Assembly (NCBI RefSeq): GCF_000566685.1
Contig: NZ_AZQN01000008.1
Location: forward strand, 186,001 to 250,000
Direction: 5' to 3'
Origin: Dyadobacter tibetensis Y620-1
GTDB lineage: Bacteria; Bacteroidota; Bacteroidia; Cytophagales; Spirosomataceae
Length of the DNA stretch: 64,000 bases
The notes under the pieces were generated by a model. It was not told the DNA's origin. It was given only the letters and a program-made list of their open reading frames with translations, and made no database searches. This document shows, one piece after another, positions 12,101 through 19,659 of the stretch (within the stretch, counting starts at the first letter, position 1; each line of letters begins with the position of its first letter). The translations under genes and the position numbers were made by a program.

Positions 12101-12209
12101 GCAGGTAACGCATTCCGGCGAATTCAACAATGGTATCACCAGTATTCAGTGTATGTATGCCCCGGAGTTTACCGCCCATAGCGAAGGAATCATGCTAAAG
12201 ATAAAATAA
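6189..12209 (+). CDS. Alpha-2-macroglobulin family protein with thioester motif
   Basis: This very large (2006 aa) secreted or periplasmic protein belongs to the bacterial alpha-2-macroglobulins, thought to trap proteases that enter the envelope. A Sec signal peptide is visible (hydrophobic 8-22, cleavage after A25), without a lipobox. Repeated macroglobulin beta-domains follow, including the DRSLYRPGQTVYYKG hallmark near residue 598 and the A2M domain near 1250-1300 (LTRWKFQALAHS). The thioester motif CSEQ is intact at C1461-Q1464, followed by the helical thioester-carrying domain and a C-terminal beta-domain. In proteobacteria such genes often pair with pbpC (PBP1C); here none is next to it, and it is monocistronic with its own terminator. 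The ligand and bait sequence cannot be predicted. Confidence 0.93.
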   Translation: MKVHALRLIGTLLFFIYTPFSMTYAQKLDPYNTEWQLVRKHLDAGLPQSALEVVTKIYTRAKKEGQKDQQIKALIYRIDLQNENTENNDAKAFFALEAELSNSQQPERSILTSLLAKKYWNYYQQIRWQLYDRSETISFDKKDVATWSIDDFHRKIGGLYLESIADDDLLKVTSLNGYEAIIQRGNTRTLRPTLYDLLTHEALQYFKSGERDLRKPAYAFEISSASAMDPAADFAFRKFETKDSSSLQFYALQLYQRLIAFHLTDNQPEALLDVDLERLQFVREHSVHPDKENQYFLAINHIAHQYLSTPAAAQAWYLLAEWHLQRGSQYRAGKDSTYRLEINRAEKIAMQVVEDNPKTEGGINAWNLLQNIQKKTFGFSTENVNVPLQPFRMLVEYKNISELHLRIYTQTPDFDLENAYRADSEFWKQVKKQKPLKSWKQALTDTKDHQQHRVEVKVDGLPIGAYIIVASTNAEFDGAHSAMAARKTHISNISFIQQNNDLFVLHRESGQPLTQAKVRVWQMAYNNGTGKPSPKEAAIYFSDSNGKLTMRPLEGRFQNNTSIEIGHQKDHLHLESPIRTYIHQDSDLHTAQRTTWLFMDRSLYRPGQTVYYKGIVAQGQRLFTDSEMELPLIMKGANGEEIERQQVRVNQYGSFSGKLQLPMGSLNGTFSVVVDGNSYFSIEVEEYKRPKFEVTIDTLQGTYKVDETVVVTGKALAYAGHPIDAGKVVYRVVRTERYLYPWMLSRWYPQQAPMEISHGEISTDQEGRFKINFEAIPDRNLSINSDPIFNYTLYVDVTDGSGETRSATQQVSIGYKSLLLDDGLKKEMELEALSKVKIRTENLNGAFVPATVQVKFSKLVPEPRLIRPRLWEAPDLFVMSKEEYVKLFPHDEYDQESDPENWKVESPLFEKQLNTAENELNDLTDPSLKSGYYKVELHARDGANQETKVIRYIHVTDKSQPDVTPQQYLLASGSEPIEPGERTDIKIATAADLLYVIRQQNQGLVKGANYDYPRFKKGLNLFEYTATEADRGGYSVSFSFVKHNRLFQFSETIKVPWTNKDLTIEYQTFRDKTLPGSTEQWKLKISGYKKELVAAEMLTSMYDASLDQFHPHAWAKPSIWPNARPFAAWDSGANFGMQQAAKSNPNHYQYKTISKAYDDLIDFQTEPIRLYRGRMRKNMSVEMTSGYGTVAEMSLANSPEVDANEMMVLDTIPDSSEGQPAPPSNLVRTNFNETAFFLPDLHTNEKGEITFSFTLPDALTRWKFQALAHSKDLSLGYSSKEIVTQKELMVQPNAPRFVRQGDRLVFSTKVVNMSNRTLEGTVLLSLRQTDNEEKLDMAFKNNQPKQTFSIEQGQSTTLFFPIEIPAHFSELLTWNVTATAGNYSDAEEQTLPVLSTRMLVTESMPLNMTGAGTKQIRFDKLINSASSRTLTHEAISVEYTSNPAWYAIQALPYLMENRYDCSEQTWNRYYANTLATSILQRSPRIIAVFQSWQKGDTATLMSNLLKNQELKSIILEETPWLMEAKTEARQKQNLALLFDLVKMRNELSNALDKLRQKQKESGGFSWFEGGMEDRYMTQYILTGIGHLQKAKAVQSNQSEGLDAIVSKALPYLDRLLQRDYEALIKDKMDLRKLSPGASILHYLYMRSFFTHIPIPRETEKAYNFFLDKAKSTWVDQSKYFQGLTALAMYRKGDSATAESILKSLRQTAVRNEELGMYWKNQQRGWWWYEAPIERQSLLIEAFQEIEGDSKTVNALKTWLLKNKQTNHWESSKATAEACYALLSQGSSWLDSDASVQIRLGDIKLAPSSTESGTGYFKEKIQGSAVKPEMGQINLQVKHANTEASAPSWGAVYWQYFQDMDQITFAHTPLQLSKQMFIERYTDRGPVLTPITENQEIKVGDKIKVRIVLQVDRDMEYVHMKDLRASALEPINVLSSYKYQGGLGYYESTKDASTNFFFSTLRKGTYVFEYPVQVTHSGEFNNGITSIQCMYAPEFTAHSEGIMLKIK

Positions 12210-12232
12210 TTTTGGGCGACTATATCAAGCAT

Positions 12233-12270
12233 CCCCATGGCCTGAATCCTTAAGCCATGGGGTTTGTTGT
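12233..12270 (+). terminator. Terminator after the macroglobulin gene
   Basis: A perfect 9-bp stem CCCCATGGC / GCCATGGGG with a 12-base loop is followed by TTTGTTGT, 23 bases after the stop codon. Confidence 0.8.
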
Positions 12271-12370
12271 AGCCTGACACCTACTGACGGGCTTACACCT
12301 TTACGATCGACAGATATGTTCTTCTTGTCAGGGTGCAGAAAAACGGCATATTCATATAATTCTCATAATG

Positions 12371-12604
12371 CTATCCTACTGCAATTTCAGATTTATTCGT
12401 CCTGCCTTTTGGGACATAGTCTCCTTTTACCCAACGAACAAAATTGATAGATTGGGTCATATACATATTTGCTGATAAATGCCGAAGATCTGATGCTTCG
12501 ATTACCTGAATGTAATCCGCCAATAAGCGCTCCAGCTCTTCGACGGTTTTTTGATTGGTCTTCATGCTACTTTCCATAAAATTAGATAGGTTATTGGTTG
12601 GCAT
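12371..12604 (-). CDS. Small orphan SAM-like (core-binding-type) DNA-binding protein
   Basis: This 77-aa hypothetical protein resembles the N-terminal SAM-like/core-binding domain of tyrosine recombinases without any catalytic domain. The recognisable features are a helical ELERLLADYIQVIEASDL segment, a following TQSINFVRWV helix and an ending -KGDYVPKG. Similar short solo proteins occur in many bacteria, often near helicases or restriction-type genes, and none is visible here. I chose ATG at 12604 because the longer frame to 12625 starts with TTG; ATG codons at 12577 and 12562 are alternatives. It is isolated, convergent with the macroglobulin gene, and its start faces a GC-rich tandem repeat about 100 bp upstream. 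The family assignment is from memory of the motif and is tentative. Confidence 0.55.
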   Translation of the reverse strand: MPTNNLSNFMESSMKTNQKTVEELERLLADYIQVIEASDLRHLSANMYMTQSINFVRWVKGDYVPKGRTNKSEIAVG

Positions 12605-13344
12605 TTTAGAGTTTAAGATTATCAATAGGTTATGCGCGCCTTCTTTTCATTTATTCACCCTCTTAGCATCCACCATCCCGCATACCTATTCTTTAGCTAT
12701 GTTGGTGCGACCGGCCAGGTGCGGCCGGCTAGGTGCGGCCGGCCAGGTGCGGTCGGCCAGGTGTGGCCGGCTAGGTGCGGCCGGCTAGGTGTGTACTTTA
12801 AAGTAATATTGCCACCGATATATGCCCAACCGCAATGCCGAAGTGCAATCCAATTATTTTCGATTTAGTCACGTACTTATTCAAGGAAACCCCTAAATAT
12901 CCTGTATGATTAAGCAAGTATAAATAGATATATTTAACGCTATAATTTAGTAGTATCTGTATAGGTAAGACCTGATTTTTTAGGAATGTCACAGGTCATC
13001 CATAAAAAAATCATAGGGATGCCTAAGATTTTCATTTACGGGTCAGCGATTCGGGCATGATACCGGAAAAGCGGAACGTCTTAAATCGGGCCGAACGGAG
13101 AGACCATGAGAAAAGAGCATACAAAAATACTTTACTTTTAAAATTGAACAATATCAATACACCCTATCACTATAAGCCACCCAAAGCACATCTCTCTGCA
13201 TTTTAACCTGTTTTTAATTTTACTTTAATGAGATGCTAATGGTAAGAGGCGCTATTTGTATCCGTAGGGACGAGAATCGGCGAGCGACTCTATGAAATTC
13301 CTAAAGGAATTCTGCAATACAGATTTACAATTGCCTTTAGACTG
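12605..13344. other. Gene-poor 740-bp intergenic region
   Basis: No convincing protein gene is present. The stretch holds the six-unit 14-bp repeat (12707-12790), short AT-rich DNA and a palindrome-like GAAATTCC-TAA-AGGAATTC at about 13296-13314. Frames that run through the repeat are open only because the repeat lacks stops, and they do not resemble proteins. Confidence 0.6.
12707..12790. repeat. GC-rich tandem repeat, six 14-bp units
   Basis: Six exactly contiguous 14-bp units follow the consensus GCGGCCGGCYAGGT. Their starts are at 12707, 12721, 12735, 12749, 12763 and 12777. Variation is confined to positions 2, 4, 5 and 10. The array is strikingly GC-rich inside AT-rich intergenic DNA. 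A period of 14 is not a multiple of three, which argues against coding. It lies upstream of the small SAM-like gene. Function is unknown. Confidence 0.95.
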
Positions 13345-13743
13345 ATGTTTAGGTTCATGAGATTTATTCTATTCCTAGGGATAATATTCCTGATTGGGTG
13401 CATATATAAGGGAAGGGTTATTCAGCCTACCAGCAGACTGACCTACGAACTGCATAAGACCATTGCCACAGATCTACATCTAAAATCTAGTGCAAATGCG
13501 GGCTCAATAGAACCGGTGAAGCCACCTACCCTGAATATGGAGGAATGGCTTCTTGAAGAACTAGAAGAGAAGAAAGAGAGGTTAGCTATAAAACTTTCTT
13601 TATTAACAAATCGAATACATTTTAGAAATACTGCCCGATATTTTTGCAATTATCTCAAAGACCGAATACTTCAGTTTTCTCATTTTGAACAGATTATCAG
13701 GGGACAAAACCGATATCTGTTTCTAAAGGTATTCCGTATCTGA
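13345..13743 (+). CDS. Hypothetical small lipoprotein-like protein (doubtful gene)
   Basis: This 132-codon ORF has an N-terminal hydrophobic stretch ending in a lipobox-like FLIGC, then an acidic/basic helical segment (LLEELEEKKERLAIKLSLL) and a basic, aromatic C-terminus. Starts are possible at 13345 or at the ATG at 13360. I do not recognise it. It precedes the tripartite RND operon by about 150 bp on the same strand and could be an accessory lipoprotein. The antisense frame in the same region is equally open, composition is low in information, and the protein may not exist. Confidence 0.35.
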   Translation: MFRFMRFILFLGIIFLIGCIYKGRVIQPTSRLTYELHKTIATDLHLKSSANAGSIEPVKPPTLNMEEWLLEELEEKKERLAIKLSLLTNRIHFRNTARYFCNYLKDRILQFSHFEQIIRGQNRYLFLKVFRI

Positions 13744-13894
13744 GCCTCTCCCATGCAAATCCGGATTAGAATTCTGGAATAATACCGCTACGCAGTCCAG
13801 TAAACGCAGAAAAAATATTGGACGCATACATAGAAACCTTAGAAGGTTCCTAAAGATCACTCAGCACTCAATTGTACTTAATTTTATAAACATT

Positions 13895-14977
13895 ATGAAG
13901 CGAATACTCATGCTTATGAGTTTAGGGGCATTACTGTTCCAAACAAGCTGTGAAAAGCACGAAGAAGAGAAGGAAGAAGAGACTAAATTCCTGGTCACCA
14001 GCCCCATCCTTACCGATACCACCATTACCAAGGAATATGTGAGCCAGATTAGTGCTATAAGCCATATCGAGCTGAGAGCCTTGGAAAAGGGCTATTTACA
14101 AAAAATATTTGTCGATGAAGGGCAGCATATCAAGAAAGGTCAGGCGATGTTTCAGATTATGCCCATGCTCTATGAGGCAGACCTTCAGAAGGCAGAGGCA
14201 GAGGCCAATTTTGCAAAAATAGAGTACCAGAACACCAAATCGCTGGCCGACAGCAATATCGTATCGAAAAATGAGCTGGCTCTCGCTAAAGCCAAATGGG
14301 ATAAAGCCAAAGCCGAGAAGACCCTGGCAGAAGTTCATCTCGGATTTACTACCATTAAAGCCCCTTTCGATGGCATTATGGATCATTTTCAAGTGAGACT
14401 GGGGAGCTTGGTATCTGAGGGGGATCTATTAACAACCCTTTCTGATAATAGTAAGATGTGGGTCTATTTCAATGTACCCGAAGCAGAGTATCTTGATTTT
14501 ATGACCAATAATAAATCGGAGAACCAGATGCATGTTAGGCTCATGATGGCCAATAATCGGTTTTTCGATTATCCGGGACAGGTAAAGACTATAGAGGCCG
14601 ATTTTAATAATGAAACGGGAAATATTGCTTTCCGAGCGACTTTCCCCAATCCCAAAGGCCTACTCCGACACGGAGAGACGGGTAATATCCACATGGAAGT
14701 ACCTATGAATAATGTCCTGATCATCCCGCAGAAGGCCACCTTCGAAATCCTGGAAAAGAGATATGTTTTCGTAGTTGGAAAAGACAATGTGGTAAAGACT
14801 CGGGAAATCAATATAGCGGCGGAAATGCCTGACTTGTACATCATAAAAGAAGGGTTAACCAAGGACGATAAGATTATTTTGGAAGGCATTAGAAGGGTGA
14901 GTGAGAATGACAAAATCAGTTTCGACTATGTCGATCCCAAAGAGGTTTTGCCCAAGTTAAATGTATACGTGGAATAA
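13895..14977 (+). CDS. RND efflux periplasmic adaptor lipoprotein (AcrA-like)
   Basis: This is the membrane-fusion subunit of a tripartite drug-efflux pump. The signal sequence ends in a lipobox with the lipidated cysteine at C19 (FQTSC), so it is anchored as a lipoprotein. An acidic linker follows (HEEEKEEE), then the lipoyl half motif (YLQKIFVDEGQHIKKGQ, about 66-83), a helical hairpin at about 90-150 rich in KAEAEA-type residues, the second lipoyl half (IKAPFDGIMDHFQVRLGSL), and beta-barrel and membrane-proximal domains. It is the first gene of an operon with the pump (27-bp gap) and the outer-membrane factor. No adjacent TetR, MarR or two-component regulator is visible. Confidence 0.93.
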   Translation: MKRILMLMSLGALLFQTSCEKHEEEKEEETKFLVTSPILTDTTITKEYVSQISAISHIELRALEKGYLQKIFVDEGQHIKKGQAMFQIMPMLYEADLQKAEAEANFAKIEYQNTKSLADSNIVSKNELALAKAKWDKAKAEKTLAEVHLGFTTIKAPFDGIMDHFQVRLGSLVSEGDLLTTLSDNSKMWVYFNVPEAEYLDFMTNNKSENQMHVRLMMANNRFFDYPGQVKTIEADFNNETGNIAFRATFPNPKGLLRHGETGNIHMEVPMNNVLIIPQKATFEILEKRYVFVVGKDNVVKTREINIAAEMPDLYIIKEGLTKDDKIILEGIRRVSENDKISFDYVDPKEVLPKLNVYVE

Positions 14978-15004
14978 GGTAAGTACCCATTAAATAAGCA
15001 TAAG

Positions 15005-18000
15005 ATGTTTAATAAATTCATAAAAAGGCCGGTTTTGGCGATCATCCTATCCCTAGTGATTATATTCATGGGGATTCTGGCGATCAAGACCTTGCCAACG
15101 TCACAATTTCCCTCCATTGCCCCTCCTATGGTTATGGTAAGTGCGTCCTACCCGGGAGCGAGTGCCAAATCGCTGACGGAGTCGGTAATTATTCCGTTGG
15201 AACAGGCTATCAACGGGGCATGGGGCATGAAATATATGACCTCCGATGCTACCAGTGCAGGAGAGGCCAATATACAGGTAGTATTCGAATTAGGAACCGA
15301 CCCAAATCAGGCGCTGGTTCAGATCTCTAACCGGGTAGAACAGGTTAGGAACCGACTACCCGATCTGGTGCAACGGGAGGGGGTTATTATAACACCTATT
15401 ATGCCCAGTATGTTGATGTACGTGAACCTTTTCAGTAAGGATCCCAAGGCCAACATGAAGTTTCTGTTTAATTATGCCGGAGTTAACATGGTCCCTGAGA
15501 TTCAGCGGATCAATGGGATAGGGCAAGCTAAAATCCTGGGAAGTCGCCAATATGCGATGCGGGTATGGCTCAATCCCGACCGGATGCGTGCCTATAACAT
15601 CTCCCCTGACGATGTGATGGAAGCGTTAAACGATCAGAGTATCATTGGAAAACCCGGGCGAATTGGTCGTGGGGATGGAAGTCGGGCCGAGGCTCTGGAA
15701 TATGTCCTCGCCTACTCCGACCGGTTTAGCGATGCCAAGCAGTATGAAAATGTAATCATAAGAGCCAATCCTAATGGAGAAATGCTCCGTTTAAAAGATG
15801 TGGCCACAGTAGATCTGGGGAGTGAATATTATGATATTTACTCCAATCTGAATGGCCATCCATCGGCGGCGATCGTGCTTAAACAAACTTACGGTAGCAA
15901 TGCAAGTGAGGTAATCGACGATGTAAAAACCAAGCTGAACGAGCTCAAAAAAACCTTCCCACCAGGAATGGACTACGAAATCAGCTACGATGTGTCCAAT
16001 TTCTTGAACGCCTCTACTGAAAACGTGCTTCATACGCTTCGGGATGCATTTATCCTCGTAGCCTTGGTGGTATTTCTCTTCCTGGGCGACTGGCGATCTA
16101 CCTTAATTCCAACTTTGGCCGTACCCGTTTCGCTGATTGGTGCTTTTATGTTTATGCAGTTGTTTGGCTTGACCATCAATATGATTACTCTATTCGCTCT
16201 GGTGCTTGCCATCGGGATCGTCGTCGACGATGCCATTGTCGTCGTCGAGGCCGTACATGCGAAAATGGAGGAAGAAAACCTCTCGCCGTATCATGCGGTT
16301 AGAAAGGTAATTGGAGAGATTAGCGGGGCCGTAATTGCCATCACACTTCTGATGACGGCCGTATTTGTACCTGTAGCCTTTATGACCGGACCAGTCGGAA
16401 TTTTCTATCGACAGTTTGCTATCACCATGGCTACATCTATTGTTATTTCCGGATTTGTAGCCCTTACCCTTACGCCGGTACTCTGCGCCATGATCCTGAA
16501 GAACAATCATGGTAAACCTAAAAAGAAATCTCCGATCGACCGTTTCCTGGATGCCTTTAATCGTGGTTTCGAAAGGTTGACGGGACGCTATGTGAATCTG
16601 TTGAAGTATATTGTCAATAGAAAAGTGATCACCTTCGGTATTTTAATAGCCTTTGGTGTCGGGATTTTTGGAGTAAGCACGACCCTTCCTACCGGTTTTA
16701 TTCCCAGCGAAGATCAGGGCATGATTTATGCAATCGTGCAAACCCCTCCCGGATCTACTTTAGAGCGCACCAATGATATATCCCGACAGCTACAGGAAAT
16801 CGTCAGCAAGGTTGATGGTATACAATCTGTATCTTCTATTGCAGGTTATGAAGTACTAACCGAAGGTAGGGGTTCCAATGCCGGAACCTGTCTGATCAAC
16901 TTAAAACCCTGGTCGGAGCGCCATCATACTGTGAACGAAATCATGTATGAACTGGAAGAAAAGGCCAAGGTAATACCCGGAGCAACCATCGAATTTTTCG
17001 ATCCTCCCGCGGTGCCAGGCTATGGTGCTGCCGGTGGCTTTGCTTTGCAGCTCCTTGACAAAACAAATTCAGGGGATTATAACCAGTTAGAAAAGGTTAA
17101 AAATGACTTCATGAAAGAGCTCGAAAAAAGAAAAGAGCTTTCAGGTCTTTTTACCTTTTTCAGTGCCAATTACCCACAATACGAAATCGAAATTGACAAT
17201 GAGCTAGCCATGCAAAAAGGTGTGTCGATAGGCAATGCGATGAACACCCTGTCGATCTTCGTGGGAAGCACCTATGAGCTGGGCTTCATTAAGTACCAGC
17301 GCTTCTTTAAGGTATTCGTACAGGCGGCTCCAGAATTCAGAAAGCTCCCCAAGGATATCATGAAGTTATATGTAAAAAATGACCGGGATGAAATGGTACC
17401 ATTCTCTGCCTTCATGAAAATAGTCAAAAAGCAGGGAGCCAATGAAATCAACCATTATAATATGTATAATACGGCCGCCATCAGGGGAGCCCCTTCCAAG
17501 GGGTATAGTAGTGGAGAAGCCATTAAGGCGGTACAGGAAGTGGCTGCCAAAACCCTCCCTCACGGCTTCGATATAGATTGGGCTGCACTTTCCTATGATG
17601 AAGTGAGAAGAGGAAATGAGGCCATCTATATTTTCCTGGTCGTATTGGTATTCGTTTACTTCGTGTTGGCGGCACAGTACGAAAGCTTTATCATACCCTT
17701 GTCGGTAATATTCTCTTTACCTGCCGGGATATTCGGTTCCTTTATGATGCTTAAGATGATGGGATTGGCCAACGACATCTATGCGCAGGTCGGGCTGGTA
17801 ATGCTGGTAGGTTTGCTAGGAAAGAATGCCGTGTTGATTGTGGAATTCGCCATGCAAAAACACAGGGAAGGTGCCACAGTTTTGGCTGCGGCTATCGAGG
17901 GAGCCCGGGTTCGGTTCCGACCAATTCTAATGACCTCCTTCGCTTTTATAGCAGGACTGATCCCTTTGATTATGGCACATGGAGCAGGAGCCATTGGAAA

Positions 18001-18208
18001 CCGCACCATTGGGGCTTCAGCCCTGGGCGGAATGCTCTTTGGAACCATCTTTGGAGTCATAATCGTGCCTGGACTTTATTATATTTTCGGCAGCTTAGCA
18101 GAAGGACGGAGCCTGATAAGAAATGAAGATGACAGCTCTCTAACAGAAGATTTTGTCCATACCATAGACGATTTTCCAACAACAGATGACACGGACGACC
18201 ATGCTTAA
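15005..18208 (+). CDS. RND efflux pump permease (AcrB/MexB-like, HAE-1)
   Basis: This is the inner-membrane, proton-motive-force-driven pump of the tripartite system. The 1067 aa begin with the typical KRPVLAIILSL helix and carry the HAE-1 hallmarks: the TM4 acidic pair D408-D409 (IGIVVDDAIVVVE), the GKNAVLIVEFA segment with the TM10 lysine, and the RFRPILMTS stretch. The D408-D409 numbering is close to AcrB D407-D408. The gene lies 27 bp after its adaptor, and its stop overlaps the start of the outer-membrane factor, so translation of the two is probably coupled. The substrate range is not predictable from sequence. A phenylalanine-rich binding pocket would need structural modelling. Confidence 0.95.
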   Translation: MFNKFIKRPVLAIILSLVIIFMGILAIKTLPTSQFPSIAPPMVMVSASYPGASAKSLTESVIIPLEQAINGAWGMKYMTSDATSAGEANIQVVFELGTDPNQALVQISNRVEQVRNRLPDLVQREGVIITPIMPSMLMYVNLFSKDPKANMKFLFNYAGVNMVPEIQRINGIGQAKILGSRQYAMRVWLNPDRMRAYNISPDDVMEALNDQSIIGKPGRIGRGDGSRAEALEYVLAYSDRFSDAKQYENVIIRANPNGEMLRLKDVATVDLGSEYYDIYSNLNGHPSAAIVLKQTYGSNASEVIDDVKTKLNELKKTFPPGMDYEISYDVSNFLNASTENVLHTLRDAFILVALVVFLFLGDWRSTLIPTLAVPVSLIGAFMFMQLFGLTINMITLFALVLAIGIVVDDAIVVVEAVHAKMEEENLSPYHAVRKVIGEISGAVIAITLLMTAVFVPVAFMTGPVGIFYRQFAITMATSIVISGFVALTLTPVLCAMILKNNHGKPKKKSPIDRFLDAFNRGFERLTGRYVNLLKYIVNRKVITFGILIAFGVGIFGVSTTLPTGFIPSEDQGMIYAIVQTPPGSTLERTNDISRQLQEIVSKVDGIQSVSSIAGYEVLTEGRGSNAGTCLINLKPWSERHHTVNEIMYELEEKAKVIPGATIEFFDPPAVPGYGAAGGFALQLLDKTNSGDYNQLEKVKNDFMKELEKRKELSGLFTFFSANYPQYEIEIDNELAMQKGVSIGNAMNTLSIFVGSTYELGFIKYQRFFKVFVQAAPEFRKLPKDIMKLYVKNDRDEMVPFSAFMKIVKKQGANEINHYNMYNTAAIRGAPSKGYSSGEAIKAVQEVAAKTLPHGFDIDWAALSYDEVRRGNEAIYIFLVVLVFVYFVLAAQYESFIIPLSVIFSLPAGIFGSFMMLKMMGLANDIYAQVGLVMLVGLLGKNAVLIVEFAMQKHREGATVLAAAIEGARVRFRPILMTSFAFIAGLIPLIMAHGAGAIGNRTIGASALGGMLFGTIFGVIIVPGLYYIFGSLAEGRSLIRNEDDSSLTEDFVHTIDDFPTTDDTDDHA

Positions 18209-19637
18209 AAACAAATTGATAAACCAATGCTTCGGAGTGCTCTGCATCGGGATGGCCGTTACTGCCTGTAAGACCCCCACGTTGGTACAGAAGGATACGA
18301 AAACGATGGTCACTGCGAGCTATAATGGCTCGCAGGACTCAACCAATAGCGGCAAAATAAGCTGGAGAACCTATTTCAGTGACCCCTATCTGGTAGCCCT
18401 GATCGATACGGCTCTGAATAATAATCAGGAAATGAACATTACCCTTCAGGAAATAGAAATATCCCGGAATGAGATTCAGGCACGAAAAGGGGAATACCTC
18501 CCTTTCCTTGGTCTACGCGGAGGGGCCGGAGTAGAACGTACCGCCCGATATACCCAACGTGGCGCCAGTGAAGCTACTACCGAAATAAAGCCAGGGAAGG
18601 AGATGCCCGACCCCCTCGGCGATTTTCAGCTCCAAGCTTTTGCACATTGGGAAGTCGATATCTGGCATAAATTGCGTAATGCAAAAAAAGCCGCTGTCAC
18701 CCGATACCTAGCCTCTGTAGCAGGGAGGAATTTTATGACCACTAACCTGATCTCGGAAATAGCTACGTCCTATTACGAATTACTCGCCCTGGACCGTCAG
18801 CTGGCCATCATTCAGCAGAATATCGAAATCCAAAGTAACGCGCTGCGTATTGTCAAAATGCAAAAAGAGGCTACTCGGGTTACTGAACTGGCTGTGCGTC
18901 GATTCGAGGCTCAGGTACTCAATACTCAAAGCCTGCAGTATGCTATCAAGCAGCGCATCACCGTCACAGAAAATAAAATCAATTTCCTCTTGGGACGAAC
19001 CCCACAACCAGTGCTCCGAAGCACAGGTGATTTCGACAGCCTGACCCCCAGGGTTATTGCAGCCGGCCTCCCTACGCAGCTTCTGGAAAACCGCCCAGAT
19101 GTAAAACAGGCTGAGCTCCAGTTAGAAGCCGCTAAAATTGATGTGGCCGTAGCGAAGGCAAATTTCTACCCATCTTTAGGATTGTCGGCCAGCTTCGGAA
19201 TACAGGCTTTCAATCCCACCTATCTGGCCAAACTACCAGAGTCTTTACTGGCTTCTTTGGTTGGCGACATGGTGGGGCCACTAATCAATAAAAACGCCAT
19301 AAGAGCCACTTATAAAAATGCGAATGCCAAACAGATCCAGGCAGTTTTTCAGTATGAAAAAACGCTTTTAAACGCTTTTATTGAAGTCTCGAATCAATTG
19401 TCTAATATTGACAATTTGGAACAAAGCTATAGCCTTAAAGAAAAAGAGGTACTGGCCTTAACGCAATCTATCACCATCTCTAACGGTCTGTTTCAATCAG
19501 CTCGTGCCGACTATATGGAGGTACTGATGACCCAAAGGGACGCTTTGGAATCAAGATTTGATTTGGTGGAAACAAAAATGCAACAACTCAATGCCACTGT
19601 TAATATCTACCGAGCTTTAGGTGGAGGATGGAATTAA
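18201..19637 (+). CDS. TolC-like outer-membrane efflux lipoprotein (NodT/OprM family)
   Basis: This is the outer-membrane channel of the tripartite pump. I prefer the ATG at 18201, which gives an 8-bp overlap with the pump stop and a clean lipoprotein signal with the cysteine at C23 (AVTAC); an in-frame ATG at 18186 would add five residues. Two OEP repeats are visible: helical coiled-coil pairs around 65-230 and 265-475, with the family hallmark LLENRPDVKQAELQLEAAKIDVAVAKANFYPSLGL split here across two motifs (LLENRPDVKQAELQL; AKANFYPSLGLSASF). The length is normal (about 478 aa). It may also serve the pump at 1601-4708, which lacks its own channel; that is inference. Confidence 0.94.
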   Translation: MLKNKLINQCFGVLCIGMAVTACKTPTLVQKDTKTMVTASYNGSQDSTNSGKISWRTYFSDPYLVALIDTALNNNQEMNITLQEIEISRNEIQARKGEYLPFLGLRGGAGVERTARYTQRGASEATTEIKPGKEMPDPLGDFQLQAFAHWEVDIWHKLRNAKKAAVTRYLASVAGRNFMTTNLISEIATSYYELLALDRQLAIIQQNIEIQSNALRIVKMQKEATRVTELAVRRFEAQVLNTQSLQYAIKQRITVTENKINFLLGRTPQPVLRSTGDFDSLTPRVIAAGLPTQLLENRPDVKQAELQLEAAKIDVAVAKANFYPSLGLSASFGIQAFNPTYLAKLPESLLASLVGDMVGPLINKNAIRATYKNANAKQIQAVFQYEKTLLNAFIEVSNQLSNIDNLEQSYSLKEKEVLALTQSITISNGLFQSARADYMEVLMTQRDALESRFDLVETKMQQLNATVNIYRALGGGWN

Positions 19638-19659
19638 TATAAGAATCTAGATCGATTTT

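Noticed and set aside
12707..12790. CRISPR array
   Set aside because: Units are 14 bp and directly abutting with no spacers, and no cas gene is present.
12555..12868. Two plus-strand ORFs running through the 14-bp repeat (VRPARCG/LGAAGQ-like peptides)
   Set aside because: The repeat simply contains no stop codons. The period is not a multiple of three, the peptides are low-complexity and frame-dependent, and the flanking sequence is not protein-like.
12371..13743. Integrative element or prophage remnant
   Set aside because: There is no catalytic recombinase, transposase, terminal repeat pair or tRNA target; only a solo SAM-like domain and a simple tandem repeat are seen.
14569..14913. Antisense ORFs opposite the second adaptor and pump (also 15791-16510 and 17779-18060)
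   Set aside because: They mirror the codon structure of the real genes and have no domain-like content.
18186..18208. Frameshift or fusion between the RND pump and TolC-like gene
   Set aside because: Both proteins have normal ends. The 8 to 23-bp overlap is ordinary translational coupling.
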